Shown: in pieces, positions 9,568 through 18,140 of the stretch | Layout of the letters: each line of letters opens with the position of its first letter | How positions within the stretch are numbered: the stretch's first letter is position 1 | Assembly (NCBI RefSeq): GCF_900109745.1 | Contig: NZ_FOAV01000004.1 | Coordinates: 118,245-182,244, forward strand | Source: Roseateles sp. YR242 | Lineage (GTDB): Bacteria > Pseudomonadota > Gammaproteobacteria > Burkholderiales > Burkholderiaceae_C | Length of the DNA: 64,000 nt | Reading direction: 5' to 3' | The notes under the pieces: generated by a model | What the model was told of the DNA's origin: nothing | The model's database searches: none | The model's input: the letters and a program-made list of their open reading frames with translations, nothing else | Translations under genes and position numbers: made by a program

Positions 9568-10503
9568 ATGCTGAAGCAACGAACCATCAAGTCGCTGACC
9601 CGTGCCGTCGGTGTGGGCATCCATAGCGGCCAGAAGGTGGAGATCACCCTGCGCCCTGCGGCGCCTGGCACGGGGCTGGTGTTCCGCCGTGTCGATCTGG
9701 CCCAGCCGGTGGATATTCCGGTACGCACGACCAATGTCTGCGATACGCGGATGGCGACGACCATCAGCCCGGACGGCGACCCGGGCCAGCCCAAGGTGCA
9801 AACCATCGAGCATTTGTTGTCGGCCTGTGCGGGGTTGGGGTTGGACAACCTGATGATCGACATCAACGCTGACGAGGTGCCGGTGCTGGATGGTTCGGCG
9901 GCGAGTTATGTGTTTTTGCTGCAGTCGGCCGGTATCGAGTTGCAGGACGCTCCCAAGCAGTTTCTGCGGGTGAAGAAGCCGGTGGAAGTACGCAAGGGCG
10001 AAGGCAAAAGCCTGATGTGGGCGAAACTGGTGCCGCACCATGGGTACACGCTGAGCTTCCAGATCGAATTCGACAATCCGGCGGTGGCGGCGACGGGCCA
10101 GCACTATGTGTTCGACATGGGCAGTGGTGGCTACAAGCGCGAGATCGCGCGTGCACGCACCTTTGGCATGACGAAGGACATCGAGCTGATGCGTTCACGT
10201 GGGCTGACACTGGGCGGCAGCATGGACAACGCCATCGTGGTGGACGACTACCGTGTGTTGAACGCGGAAGGCTTGCGCTATGACGACGAGTTCGTGAAGC
10301 ACAAAATCCTGGACGCGATCGGCGATATGCAGGTGGTGGGGCACCCGCTGCTGGCGGCCTATACGTCGTTCAAGGGTGGCCATGCGCTCAACAATCTTCT
10401 GCTGCGGGAGCTGCTGAAGGACGCGGACGCTTATGAAATCGTCACGTTTGACAATGAGCGTGAGGCGCCGGCGGGGTTTGCTGAACTGGCACCGGCGTGG
10501 TGA
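9568..10503 (+). CDS. lpxC: UDP-3-O-acyl-N-acetylglucosamine deacetylase
   Basis: LpxC is the zinc deacetylase that commits UDP-3-O-acyl-GlcNAc to lipid A synthesis. The ATG at 9568 begins MLKQRTIKS, the standard LpxC N-terminus, and gives 311 residues; the frame is open nine codons further but would overlap the kinase stop. The zinc ligands are visible as His82 (TIEHLLSA), His245 and Asp249 (HKILDAIGD), and the general acid His272 is in GHALNN. These line up with E. coli His79, His238, Asp242 and His265. In most relatives lpxC follows ftsZ directly; here the histidine kinase separates them. Confidence 0.97.
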   Translation: MLKQRTIKSLTRAVGVGIHSGQKVEITLRPAAPGTGLVFRRVDLAQPVDIPVRTTNVCDTRMATTISPDGDPGQPKVQTIEHLLSACAGLGLDNLMIDINADEVPVLDGSAASYVFLLQSAGIELQDAPKQFLRVKKPVEVRKGEGKSLMWAKLVPHHGYTLSFQIEFDNPAVAATGQHYVFDMGSGGYKREIARARTFGMTKDIELMRSRGLTLGGSMDNAIVVDDYRVLNAEGLRYDDEFVKHKILDAIGDMQVVGHPLLAAYTSFKGGHALNNLLLRELLKDADAYEIVTFDNEREAPAGFAELAPAW

Positions 10504-10558
10504 TGGGGTTCTTCTGAGCTTTTCTCATCTCTTCTTTTCTTGAGAGCCTGACCACGCG

Positions 10559-10744
10559 ATGATGATCATCCGCCTTGTCATCGGCCTGCTGCTCGCAGCC
10601 GGGTTGGTGTGCTTTGCCGTCTACATCGGCACCAAGAAACCGGTCTGGCGGTGGCGGGGCATCGTCCTGATCAAATGGACGGTCATCGCGGGGATCGGGG
10701 CGTTTGCGGTGTTGGTGCTGGAGACATTGGCGAAGCTGCTGTAG
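10559..10744 (+). CDS. Small hydrophobic membrane protein
   Basis: This 61-residue open frame encodes two hydrophobic helices (about residues 4-23 and 38-58) joined by a short basic loop with KKPVWRWRG. It starts 55 bp after lpxC on the same strand and may be the last gene of that unit. The ribosome site is poor (GAGAG, 13 bp upstream). The composition is that of a real inner-membrane miniprotein rather than a frame shadow, but no family is recognised. A chance open frame remains possible. Confidence 0.55.
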   Translation: MMIIRLVIGLLLAAGLVCFAVYIGTKKPVWRWRGIVLIKWTVIAGIGAFAVLVLETLAKLL

Positions 10745-10874
10745 CTGGCTTCGTTGCCCCTTTGCTCGGGGGTGGACGGGTGTTCTTTGCCTACGCTGGA
10801 AAGTGACGGTCCGGCACCCTTTTCCTCCATGTCCTCCGCTTCCCAGCGCAGGCAAAAGAAGAATTCAGCGTCGT

Positions 10875-12644
10875 TTATTGCTCCAACGCCTGCAACTGCA
10901 CCAACCGCTGATAGATCCCACCTTCAAGCGCCATCAGCGCATCGTGAGGCCCACGTTCAGCCAACCGCCCGTGGTTGAGCACCACGATCTGGTCGGCGTC
11001 ACGAATGGTCGAGAGCCGATGCGCAATCGCCACCACGGTTACCTGCCCACGGAGTGATCGCAGGGCCTCGCTGACCTGAATCTCGGTTGCGCTGTCGATG
11101 TTGGCCGTCGCCTCATCCAGCAGCAGGATGCGTGGATCCCCCGCCAACGCACGAGCCAGGGCGATCAACTGCTTCTGCCCCGTGGACACCGCCAGCCCGC
11201 CATCCCCCAGCCGGCTCTCATAACCCTCTGGCAACGCCGAGAGGAAATCATGCGCACGCGCCGCCACCGCAGCCGCCTCGACCCGCTCATCGCTGATCGC
11301 GCGCCCCATCCGGATGTTCTCCCGCACCGTGCCGGCAATCAGATACGGCTCCTGCGGCACCAACCCCACCGCGCTGTGGAAGGCCTCATCCGGCAGTTGA
11401 TCCAGCGGCTGCCCATCAATCAGCACCCGCCCGGTCTTCGGCCGATAGAACCGCAACAACAGCGCCAGCAGCGTCGACTTGCCCGACCCCGTGTGCCCCG
11501 CAATCCCCACAAAACTGCCCGCTGCAATCGACAGGTCCAGATCCTGCAACACCAGATGCTCAGGCTTGTAGCCAAAGCTCAGATGCTCGAAGTGGATCGC
11601 ACCCGCGCTCACCACCAGATCATCCCGCTGCGACCGAGGCTCCGCCGGTTCCCGCAACAAGGCCCGCACCCGCGAAGCTGCCACCAGCGCCTGCTGCAAC
11701 TGGCTGAACTGCATCGTGATCTGGATCAGCGGCTCCACCACCCGCGCGATGTAAGCCAGGAATGCATACAGCAACCCCACCTCCACCCCCGACAGCTCCC
11801 GCTGCCCGAAGCCGAAGATCACCGTCACGATCAACAGCACATTCAGCAGATCCAGCGCCGGCCGCAACAGCCAGGCATTGGCCCGCAACTCCAACACCCG
11901 CGCCTGCAACTGCGCCTGGTTCACCGCCTCATACCGCTGCGCGAATCGCGCCGTTGCCCCGGCAGACTGCAGCATCGCCATACCCGCCATGCTCTCCGCC
12001 ATCTGCGCATTCAGATCCGCGCGCAAGGCTCGCGCCCGCTGCACCGGCCCGCTGCTGGCCCGCTGGTAGAGCCAGATGATGCCGGAGCTCGCCGGCACCA
12101 ACGCCAGCACGATCAGCATCAACCGCCAATCCAGCCAGGCCATCGCCACCAGCGCCCCCAGCACCACAATGCTGGAATCCAACATCACGAAGAGCACCTG
12201 CCGATACAGGTTGTTCACCGCATCGGTGTCGTTGGTGATGCGGCTCAGCAACTGCCCCGTGATGCTGCGGTCAAAGAACGCCATGGGCTGCGCCAGCACA
12301 TGCGCATACACCTGCTCACGCAGACGCAGCACGGAGCGCCGCGCCACCCCCGCCATGCGCCGCAACTGCGCATAACGAAGAACGCTCGCCGTCCAGCCCG
12401 CCAGCAACATCGCGCCCAGCAACACCGCCATCGCACCCAGGTCGAATTGCCGTGGCAACACATGGTTGTCGATGAAGTGCTTGCCCAGGATGGGCCCAAT
12501 GGCCTCCAGCGCCGCTGCCACCACCAGCCAGCCCAGACCCTTGGTCAAACCGCGCCGCTCAGGGGCCGCCGCCTGCGCCAGCAGGGCCAGCGCTTCACGG
12601 GGGGAATGTTCGTTCGCGCGGTCCGGCACCGCGCCGCCGACCAC
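10875..12644 (-). CDS. mdlB: ABC exporter half-transporter, MdlB-like
   Basis: Type IV ABC half-transporter with an N-terminal six-helix domain and a C-terminal ATPase. Walker A is GHTGSGKST, the signature is VSTGQKQL and Walker B is ILLLDEATANID with an intact catalytic Glu. The divergent signature with Thr-Gly-Gln matches MdlB/SmdB rather than canonical LSGGQ proteins. The GTG at 12644, one base after the mdlA stop, gives 589 residues, close to E. coli MdlB (593). An ATG at 12698 would overlap mdlA by 53 bp and has no ribosome site. With MdlA it should form a heterodimeric multidrug or lipid exporter; the substrate cannot be read from sequence. Confidence 0.88.
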   Translation of the reverse strand: MVGGAVPDRANEHSPREALALLAQAAAPERRGLTKGLGWLVVAAALEAIGPILGKHFIDNHVLPRQFDLGAMAVLLGAMLLAGWTASVLRYAQLRRMAGVARRSVLRLREQVYAHVLAQPMAFFDRSITGQLLSRITNDTDAVNNLYRQVLFVMLDSSIVVLGALVAMAWLDWRLMLIVLALVPASSGIIWLYQRASSGPVQRARALRADLNAQMAESMAGMAMLQSAGATARFAQRYEAVNQAQLQARVLELRANAWLLRPALDLLNVLLIVTVIFGFGQRELSGVEVGLLYAFLAYIARVVEPLIQITMQFSQLQQALVAASRVRALLREPAEPRSQRDDLVVSAGAIHFEHLSFGYKPEHLVLQDLDLSIAAGSFVGIAGHTGSGKSTLLALLLRFYRPKTGRVLIDGQPLDQLPDEAFHSAVGLVPQEPYLIAGTVRENIRMGRAISDERVEAAAVAARAHDFLSALPEGYESRLGDGGLAVSTGQKQLIALARALAGDPRILLLDEATANIDSATEIQVSEALRSLRGQVTVVAIAHRLSTIRDADQIVVLNHGRLAERGPHDALMALEGGIYQRLVQLQALEQ

Positions 12645-12645
12645 C

Positions 12646-14448
12646 TCAGGCTGCGTCAAGGCTGGCCTCCAGTTGTTGATAACGCCACTGGCTGGCATAC
12701 CAGCCGTTCAGCGCCAGCAGCGCCGCATGGTCGCCGCGCTCGATGATGCGGCCCTGCTTGAGCACCACAATCTCATCAGCCTCCATCACGGACGAGAGCC
12801 GATGGCCCACCACCACCAGACTGCGTTCCGGATGCTGCCGCCGCAGCTCGCGCCAATGGCTGAGGATCTCGGCTTCCGTGCCGCTGTCCACCGCAGACAA
12901 GGCATCGTCCAGCAGCAGCAGAGGCGACGCCGCCAGCAATGCACGCGCAATGGCCACTCGTTGCCGCTGGCCGCCCGACAAGGTCACCCCACGCTCGCCC
13001 ACCAAGGTGTCGTAGCCCTGCGCAAGCTCGGCCACATCCTCGTGCACCGCTGCCAGCGCCGCCACCGCCATGACCTCTTCCCGGCTGGCCTGCGGCCGCG
13101 CCAGCGCAATGTTGTCTGCAATGGAGGCGGAGAACAGGAAGGGCTCCTGCGGCACCCAGGCAATGGCGCGGCGCAAGGCCGCCAACCGGATGCGCGGCGC
13201 CTCCACGCCACCCAGCAACATGCGGCCACTGGTGGGTTCGTACTGACGCAGCAGCAACCGCAACAAGGTGGACTTGCCCGAACCCGTGGCCCCCACAATG
13301 CCCAAGGTGCGCCCCGGTGGCAGATGCAGATCAATGCCGCTGAGCGCCGGCACCGTCATGCCGGGATAGCTGAAGTCAATGTGCTCCCAGGTCACTGCCG
13401 CATCCGCCGGCATGTCCTCCTGGCCCTCGTCCTTCAGCCCGTCCGGTGCATTCAATACCGGCTGCAGGCGGGTCCAGCCCGCACGGCCACGTTCCAGCAG
13501 CGAGAGCACCCAGCCCGCTGCGAACATCGGCCAGATCAGCTGCGCCAGGTACATCGTGAAGGCGGTCAACTGGCCGATGCTGATCTCCGCCCGGGCCACC
13601 AGCCACGCACCCGCGCCCAGTGCAATGACAGTGGCGGCCGTCAGCGACAGGCCGACCGCGGGCTCGAACATGGCCTCCCAACGTTGCGCCTGGTAGGAAG
13701 CCTCGCCAGCATGGCGGGCCAGGTCGCCAAACTGCGCGCGGCTGCGGCCCACCAGGCCCAGCGCCCGAACGGTGCGCACACCGGCCAGGCTGTCCTGCAC
13801 CTGCTGGTTGAGCGCAGAGAAGCGGGTGAGGGAATCGGACCACGCCTGATGCACCTTCTCCGAGATGCGCCAGAAGGCATAGGCCATGAAAGGGAAGGGC
13901 GCCAGCGCCGCCAGCCCCAGGCGCAGGTCCACCCCCAGCGTCATCATGCTCACCACCAGGATGAAGGTGAGGCTGCCGTCAAAGGCGGCCAGCAGGGCTT
14001 CACCCGCAGCCATTTCAATGGCGTCGATGTCGTTGGTGGCCAGCGCCATCAGGTCGCCAGTGCGCTGGGAATGGAAGAAGGCCGGGCCCTGCCGCGTCAT
14101 CTGGTCATACAGACGCTGCCGCAGGCCACGGCCCAGTTCATAGGCGGTGGCGTAAAGAGCCAGACGCCAACCCACACGCAGCAGGTAGATGCACAACCCG
14201 GCCAGCACCAGCAGGCCCAGTTGCGCCGCCAGCGTCCAGCCGGTCAGGCGGTGTGCGACCAGTTCGTCCACCACATGGCCGACCTGGCGCGGAATCCAGA
14301 CCGTCAGCACGGCAATGGTGCTGAGCATCAGGGCACTGGCGGCATACGGCCGCCAGTGACGGCGCATGTGGCCGCCAATCAACTGCAGGAGGGTCATGGG
14401 AGCGCGCAAGGGCGATGAAGAACGCTTCGGTCGGGGTCGGGTCGCCAT
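12646..14448 (-). CDS. mdlA: ABC exporter half-transporter, MdlA-like
   Basis: The 600-residue partner of MdlB, transcribed first. The N-terminal membrane domain has about six helices; the ATPase has Walker A GATGSGKST, the canonical signature LSGGQRQRVAIARAL, and a Walker B ending LLLLDDALSAVD, where Asp replaces the usual catalytic Glu. Such a degenerate site in one half with a canonical Walker B in the other is the hallmark of asymmetric heterodimeric exporters. An ATG at 14397 is an alternative start. No promoter was assigned. It is separated from the preceding minus-strand gene by 127 bp containing short 9-bp tandem repeats. Confidence 0.88.
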   Translation of the reverse strand: MATRPRPKRSSSPLRAPMTLLQLIGGHMRRHWRPYAASALMLSTIAVLTVWIPRQVGHVVDELVAHRLTGWTLAAQLGLLVLAGLCIYLLRVGWRLALYATAYELGRGLRQRLYDQMTRQGPAFFHSQRTGDLMALATNDIDAIEMAAGEALLAAFDGSLTFILVVSMMTLGVDLRLGLAALAPFPFMAYAFWRISEKVHQAWSDSLTRFSALNQQVQDSLAGVRTVRALGLVGRSRAQFGDLARHAGEASYQAQRWEAMFEPAVGLSLTAATVIALGAGAWLVARAEISIGQLTAFTMYLAQLIWPMFAAGWVLSLLERGRAGWTRLQPVLNAPDGLKDEGQEDMPADAAVTWEHIDFSYPGMTVPALSGIDLHLPPGRTLGIVGATGSGKSTLLRLLLRQYEPTSGRMLLGGVEAPRIRLAALRRAIAWVPQEPFLFSASIADNIALARPQASREEVMAVAALAAVHEDVAELAQGYDTLVGERGVTLSGGQRQRVAIARALLAASPLLLLDDALSAVDSGTEAEILSHWRELRRQHPERSLVVVGHRLSSVMEADEIVVLKQGRIIERGDHAALLALNGWYASQWRYQQLEASLDAA

Positions 14449-14480
14449 TGTCGCCCCGTCGGCGCCAGGACCCCAAAGTC

Positions 14481-14530
14481 ACCCGCTGCACCCGCTGCAC
14501 CCGCTGCTCAGGCGCACCGGCGCACCGGCG
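14481..14530. repeat. Two adjoining 9-bp tandem arrays
   Basis: Three exact copies of acccgctgc (14481-14507) are followed within a few bases by two copies of gcgcaccgg plus a partial one. They lie between the 14576 gene and mdlA, both transcribed leftward, upstream of mdlA. No protein-coding role is apparent. Confidence 0.7.
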
Positions 14531-14575
14531 CACGGGTCGTACCTCGCCCCGCTAGCCAGCCCGCGCGCCCGCGCT

Positions 14576-14959
14576 TCAGGGCTTTGCCGCGTGCCAGACC
14601 TGGTTCACCCCATCCCCGGTGCGATCGCCCGGCTTGAGGTCCTTGACCCAGAAGTACAGCGGCTTGCCCTTGTAAGCCCACTGCTTGGCCCCATCGTCGC
14701 GTGTGATGATGGCCCAGTCTCCCGAAGCGATGTCGTCCGCCTTGGCGGCCAGCGGCGGCCAGTTCTTGGCGCAAGGGCCGTTGCAGGCACTCTTGCCGTC
14801 GCTGTCCTTGTCAAAGGTGTAGAGCGTCTTCTCGTTGTGGCCCACGAGCACACCATCCTTCACCATGGCCGGGGCCTGCTGGGCCAGGGCCAGGCCGCTG
14901 CCGGCCGTCAGTGCAAGGGTCGTGGCCATCGTGGCCAGCAGTTTCAGGGAGGCTTTCAT
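14576..14959 (-). CDS. Secreted COG4315-type protein (lipoprotein_15 repeats)
   Basis: A 127-residue exported protein with a clear signal peptide (MKASLKLLATMATTLALTAG, cleavage after ALAQ). The mature part has two copies of the small repeat typical of COG4315/PF03640 proteins, seen as LVGHNEKTLYTFDKD and WAYKGKPLYFWVKD, plus a CNGPCAKNWPP segment whose two cysteines may form a disulfide. The family is widespread in soil and aquatic bacteria with no firm biochemical role. It lacks a lipobox cysteine, so it should be a soluble periplasmic or secreted protein. It stands alone between mdlA and a divergent cupin gene. Confidence 0.85.
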   Translation of the reverse strand: MKASLKLLATMATTLALTAGSGLALAQQAPAMVKDGVLVGHNEKTLYTFDKDSDGKSACNGPCAKNWPPLAAKADDIASGDWAIITRDDGAKQWAYKGKPLYFWVKDLKPGDRTGDGVNQVWHAAKP

Positions 14960-15217
14960 GCTGTCTGTCTCCTGTTGTTGACTTGAAGCTTGTTGCGCTC
15001 AATGCGTGCGGGTGAAGTTGTCATGCTGGGTGGCAAGCCTTGTACCTTGTACCCACTTCATGCGGCCGCTCTCTTGGTTGTTGTCCCCGCTGATGTCCGA
15101 GCTACTGCCACGCCGCGGTCGCCGCCTTGAAATACTTGTGAAAACCCAGTGTTGCCGATCATCGCGCTGCCCATCCCGGGCAGCAAGCGGGCGGTCACGC
15201 TAATTCCTGGAGAACCC
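14960..15217. other. Divergent spacer between secreted protein and cupin genes
   Basis: About 258 bp that should hold promoters for the leftward secreted-protein gene and the rightward cupin gene. Open frames here are short and lack coding character. The only clear signal is the CTGGAGAA ribosome site just before the cupin start. Confidence 0.45.
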
Positions 15218-15727
15218 ATGAACGAACGTGCGCAGGCCCTGGCGGCCCGGTTGATCCGCAACTTCAACGAGGTGGAGACAAAACGCTTTCACCGCCCTCC
15301 GCTGTATGACGCGGTCGGCGCACGCCTGGCTGAAGGTACCGCTGCGCGCAAGATGGGTGCCTCCGTGGACATCGTGCAACCTGGAATGTGCACCTGCCCT
15401 TATCACCTGCACCACGCGCAGGAAGAGATGTTCATCGTGCTGGAAGGGCAGGGCACCCTGCGCGTGGCCGGGGAAATGCTACCCATCAAGGCGGGTGATG
15501 TGATCTTTATCCCGGCGGGCCCCGAGTACCCGCACCAGATCATCAACAGCTCCAGCGAGCCCATCAAATATCTGTCCATCAGCACCATGGAACAGCCGGA
15601 GATCTGCGAATACCCGGATTCCAACAAGTTCATGGCCGAAAGCGCCAAGCACAACGGCACACGCGCCTTCGAGGTCATCCGCAAGCTCAAGGAGGGCGAT
15701 CTGGACTATTGGGTCGACGAACCTTGA
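15218..15727 (+). CDS. Cupin domain protein
   Basis: A 169-residue single-domain cupin. The first cupin motif is CPYHLHHAQEEMFIVLEG (about residues 64-81), with the His and Glu residues that usually bind a metal; the second is PAGPEYPHQIINSS near residue 106. The rest of the C-terminal part (YPDSNKFM and DLDYWVDEP) is a pattern seen in cupins acting on small organic or sugar-like molecules. The ATG is chosen because it follows GGAGAA at ordinary spacing; an upstream in-frame ATG lacks one. Substrate and metal cannot be assigned. It appears monocistronic. Confidence 0.82.
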   Translation: MNERAQALAARLIRNFNEVETKRFHRPPLYDAVGARLAEGTAARKMGASVDIVQPGMCTCPYHLHHAQEEMFIVLEGQGTLRVAGEMLPIKAGDVIFIPAGPEYPHQIINSSSEPIKYLSISTMEQPEICEYPDSNKFMAESAKHNGTRAFEVIRKLKEGDLDYWVDEP

Positions 15728-15848
15728 GGGCGCTGCGGCCCGTGGCTCGGGGCCGCGCCCAGACGACGGAAGCCGGCAAGGAATTGGGGAAAGGACTAGG
15801 GCGAGGCATCCAAGCCGAGCCCTTCTGAGGGCCTGTACCCGGGCGATA

Positions 15849-16487
15849 ATGCCGCCCATGTTCCTTGCCGACATTACCGGCCTGTTCCTGGCCTGGCTGG
15901 CGCGCCTCATCACTGGCGCGCAAGGGCACTGGAAGGGCTGTCCGCCGACAGCGGACCAGCGCATCTACTTCGCCAACCACCAGAGCCACTTCGATTGGGT
16001 GCTGATCTGGGCCTCGCTGCCGTCCGAGCTTCGGGCGCGCACGCGACCCATCGCCGCCCGGGATTACTGGACCGGTAGCAAGCTGCGCACCTGGCTGACC
16101 ACCGCCGTCTTCAATGCCGTCTACGTGAGCCGCACCCGCGCCACCCCGGACGAAGACCCGCTGGAGCCGCTGGTGGGGGCCCTGCAGGCCGGTGATTCAC
16201 TGGTCATCTTTCCCGAAGGTACTCGCTCCAACAAAGGCGAGCCACAACCTTTCAAGGCCGGGCTCTACCACCTCGCGGAGCAATTCCCGGACGTGGAGCT
16301 TGTCCCCACCTGGATCGACAACGTGCAACGCGTGATGCCCAAGGGCGAAGTGGTGCCCGTTCCCATCCTGTGCACCGTGACCTTCGGCGCGCCGCTGCGC
16401 CTGGAACCCGGTGAAGACAAGCGCGCCTTCCTGGACCGCGCCCGCGCGGCCGTGATGGCGCAGCGCCCCGGAGGGTGGAAGGAATGA
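15849..16487 (+). CDS. 1-acyl-sn-glycerol-3-phosphate acyltransferase-like protein
   Basis: A 212-residue PlsC-family acyltransferase (an ATG at 15858 is also possible). The catalytic NHX4D motif is NHQSHFDW near residue 39, and the substrate motif FPEGTRSN lies near residue 120. Such enzymes acylate lysophosphatidic acid at the membrane. The short length and linkage to a CdsA-like gene with a 4-bp overlap suggest a dedicated accessory phospholipid pair rather than the housekeeping plsC. It could instead act on another lyso-lipid. Confidence 0.88.
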   Translation: MPPMFLADITGLFLAWLARLITGAQGHWKGCPPTADQRIYFANHQSHFDWVLIWASLPSELRARTRPIAARDYWTGSKLRTWLTTAVFNAVYVSRTRATPDEDPLEPLVGALQAGDSLVIFPEGTRSNKGEPQPFKAGLYHLAEQFPDVELVPTWIDNVQRVMPKGEVVPVPILCTVTFGAPLRLEPGEDKRAFLDRARAAVMAQRPGGWKE

Positions 16488-17470
16488 GATGGCTCAAGAC
16501 GCTGAGCACCAGCGAGCAGGTGGCCGCCCTGTTCGTGGTGCTGTTCGGCATGCTGATCCTGGTGAGCATCGGCTCGGTCCTGTGGTCGCTGCGCGAGCGC
16601 CCGGAGCATGACCAGGACGAATGGCAGCAGCGCCGCGCCAAATTCCGCCATGAGCTCAACATGGTGTGGGTGGGCGCCTGCCTGTTCTGGGCCGCCTGGG
16701 TGTCCGGCCCCGTCGGCGCCACGCTGCTGTTTGGCGTGTTCTCCTTCCTGGCCTTCCGCGAGTTCATCACGCTGCTGCACACCCGCCGTGCCGACCATCG
16801 TGGCCTGATCCTCGCGTTCTTCGTGATCCTGCCGCTGCAGTACGTGCTGGTGGGCACCCGCCACTTCGACCTGTTCTCGGTGCTCATCCCCGTCTACGGT
16901 TTCCTGGCCATCCCGGTGGCCAGCGCCCTGGCCGATGACCCCGCCCGCTTCCTGGAGCGCAACGCCAAGATCCAATGGGGCATCATGGTGTGCGTGTATG
17001 GCCTCTCGCATGCGCCCGCCCTGCTGCTGTTGGACATTCCGAAATACGAGGGCCGTGGCGCCTTCCTGCTGTTCTTCCTGGTGGCCGTGGTGGCCTGCGG
17101 GCAGATTGCCCAGCAGGTGGCCACGGGCAAGATGCGAGCGCGGCCGGTGGCGCGCCACATCAGCCGCTCGTTCTCAATGCGGGGCTGGTGGATCGGTGTG
17201 TTCACCGCTGCATTGGCGGGTGCATTGCTCTACTGGATCACGCCCTTCAAGGCCGGCCAGGCCGCCGTCGCCGCCCTGGTGGCCGCCGGCTGCGGCAGCT
17301 TCGGGGCTTTCGTGATGCAGGCCCTCAAGCGCGACGCCGGCATCAATGCCTGGGGCAACCGCAGCGGCATCACCGGGGCGGTGGGGCTGCTGGACCGAAT
17401 CGCCGTGATGTGTTTTGCTGCGCCTGTGTTCTTCCATTCGGTGCGGTGGTACTTCCGCACCATGAACTGA
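16484..17470 (+). CDS. CdsA-like phosphatidate cytidylyltransferase
   Basis: A 328-residue polytopic protein with about eight transmembrane helices. The start is the ATG of the ATGA overlap with the acyltransferase stop, preceded by GGGTGGAAGG. The C-terminal signature region RDAGINAWGNRSGITGAVG...DRIAV corresponds to the CDP-diglyceride synthase signature, but it lacks the classic KD...PGHGG form, having NRSGITGAVGLLDR instead. This resembles the YnbB-type paralog rather than canonical CdsA. It probably makes a CDP-activated lipid from the product of the upstream acyltransferase. Activity is inferred. Confidence 0.8.
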   Translation: MRWLKTLSTSEQVAALFVVLFGMLILVSIGSVLWSLRERPEHDQDEWQQRRAKFRHELNMVWVGACLFWAAWVSGPVGATLLFGVFSFLAFREFITLLHTRRADHRGLILAFFVILPLQYVLVGTRHFDLFSVLIPVYGFLAIPVASALADDPARFLERNAKIQWGIMVCVYGLSHAPALLLLDIPKYEGRGAFLLFFLVAVVACGQIAQQVATGKMRARPVARHISRSFSMRGWWIGVFTAALAGALLYWITPFKAGQAAVAALVAAGCGSFGAFVMQALKRDAGINAWGNRSGITGAVGLLDRIAVMCFAAPVFFHSVRWYFRTMN

Positions 17471-17476
17471 GGCGCC

Positions 17477-18025
17477 ATGCGCATCCTTGGCATCGACCCC
17501 GGCTTGCAGACCACCGGCTTTGGCGTCATCGACGCCGAGGGCCCACGCCTGTCCTACGTCGCCAGCGGCACCATCAAGACCAGTGCGGTGGCCACCGGCG
17601 ACCTGCCTGCACGCATCAAGATCCTGTATGACGGCGTGCGTGAGGTGATTTCACGCTACCAGCCGCAGTGCGCGGCGGTGGAAATCGTCTTTGTGAACGT
17701 GAACCCGCAGTCCACCCTGCTGCTGGGCCAGGCGCGTGGCGCGGCGTTGACTGCGTTGGTGTCGTGCGACCTGCAGGTATCGGAGTACACCGCCTTACAG
17801 ATGAAGAAGGCGGTGGTGGGCCACGGTCACGCCAAGAAGGAACAGATCCAGCACATGGTGCAGCGCCTGCTCGCCCTGCCGGGTGAACCCGGCAAGGACG
17901 CGGCCGACGCGCTGGGCCTGGCCATCATGCATGCGCATGCCCGTGTGTCCTTCGAGGCGATGAGCCGCAGCACCACGCTGCAGCGCCGCCAGCATGCACA
18001 GTTCCGCAAGGGACGGACGTTCTGA
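17477..18025 (+). CDS. ruvC: Crossover junction endodeoxyribonuclease RuvC
   Basis: RuvC resolves Holliday junctions made during recombinational repair, working with RuvAB. The 182-residue protein starts [16 protein letters not shown], carrying the first catalytic Asp, and continues with the VEIVFVN motif (catalytic Glu) and the C-terminal [11 protein letters not shown] motif with the paired Asp residues. Length fits the family. It follows the CdsA-like gene by 6 bp and may share its transcript. ruvA and ruvB are not next to it in this window. Confidence 0.97.
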   Translation: MRILGIDPGLQTTGFGVIDAEGPRLSYVASGTIKTSAVATGDLPARIKILYDGVREVISRYQPQCAAVEIVFVNVNPQSTLLLGQARGAALTALVSCDLQVSEYTALQMKKAVVGHGHAKKEQIQHMVQRLLALPGEPGKDAADALGLAIMHAHARVSFEAMSRSTTLQRRQHAQFRKGRTF

Positions 18026-18068
18026 ACCGCTGAGGTACCGAATGACGGCGACGGCCGTGGGCCTGTCG

Positions 18069-18087
18069 CGGGCCTGTCGCAGGCCCG
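18069..18087. terminator. Hairpin after ruvC, no T-run
   Basis: A perfect 7-bp stem (cgggcct / aggcccg) with the loop gtcgc lies 43 bp after ruvC and 53 bp beyond the stop of the convergent aldehyde dehydrogenase. Without a T-run it may terminate weakly or protect 3' ends for either gene. Confidence 0.45.
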
Positions 18088-18140
18088 ATGAATGAAGGAC
18101 GTGTAGCGCCGGGCTTGGGGGCTCGGGGCTCGGCGACGCC

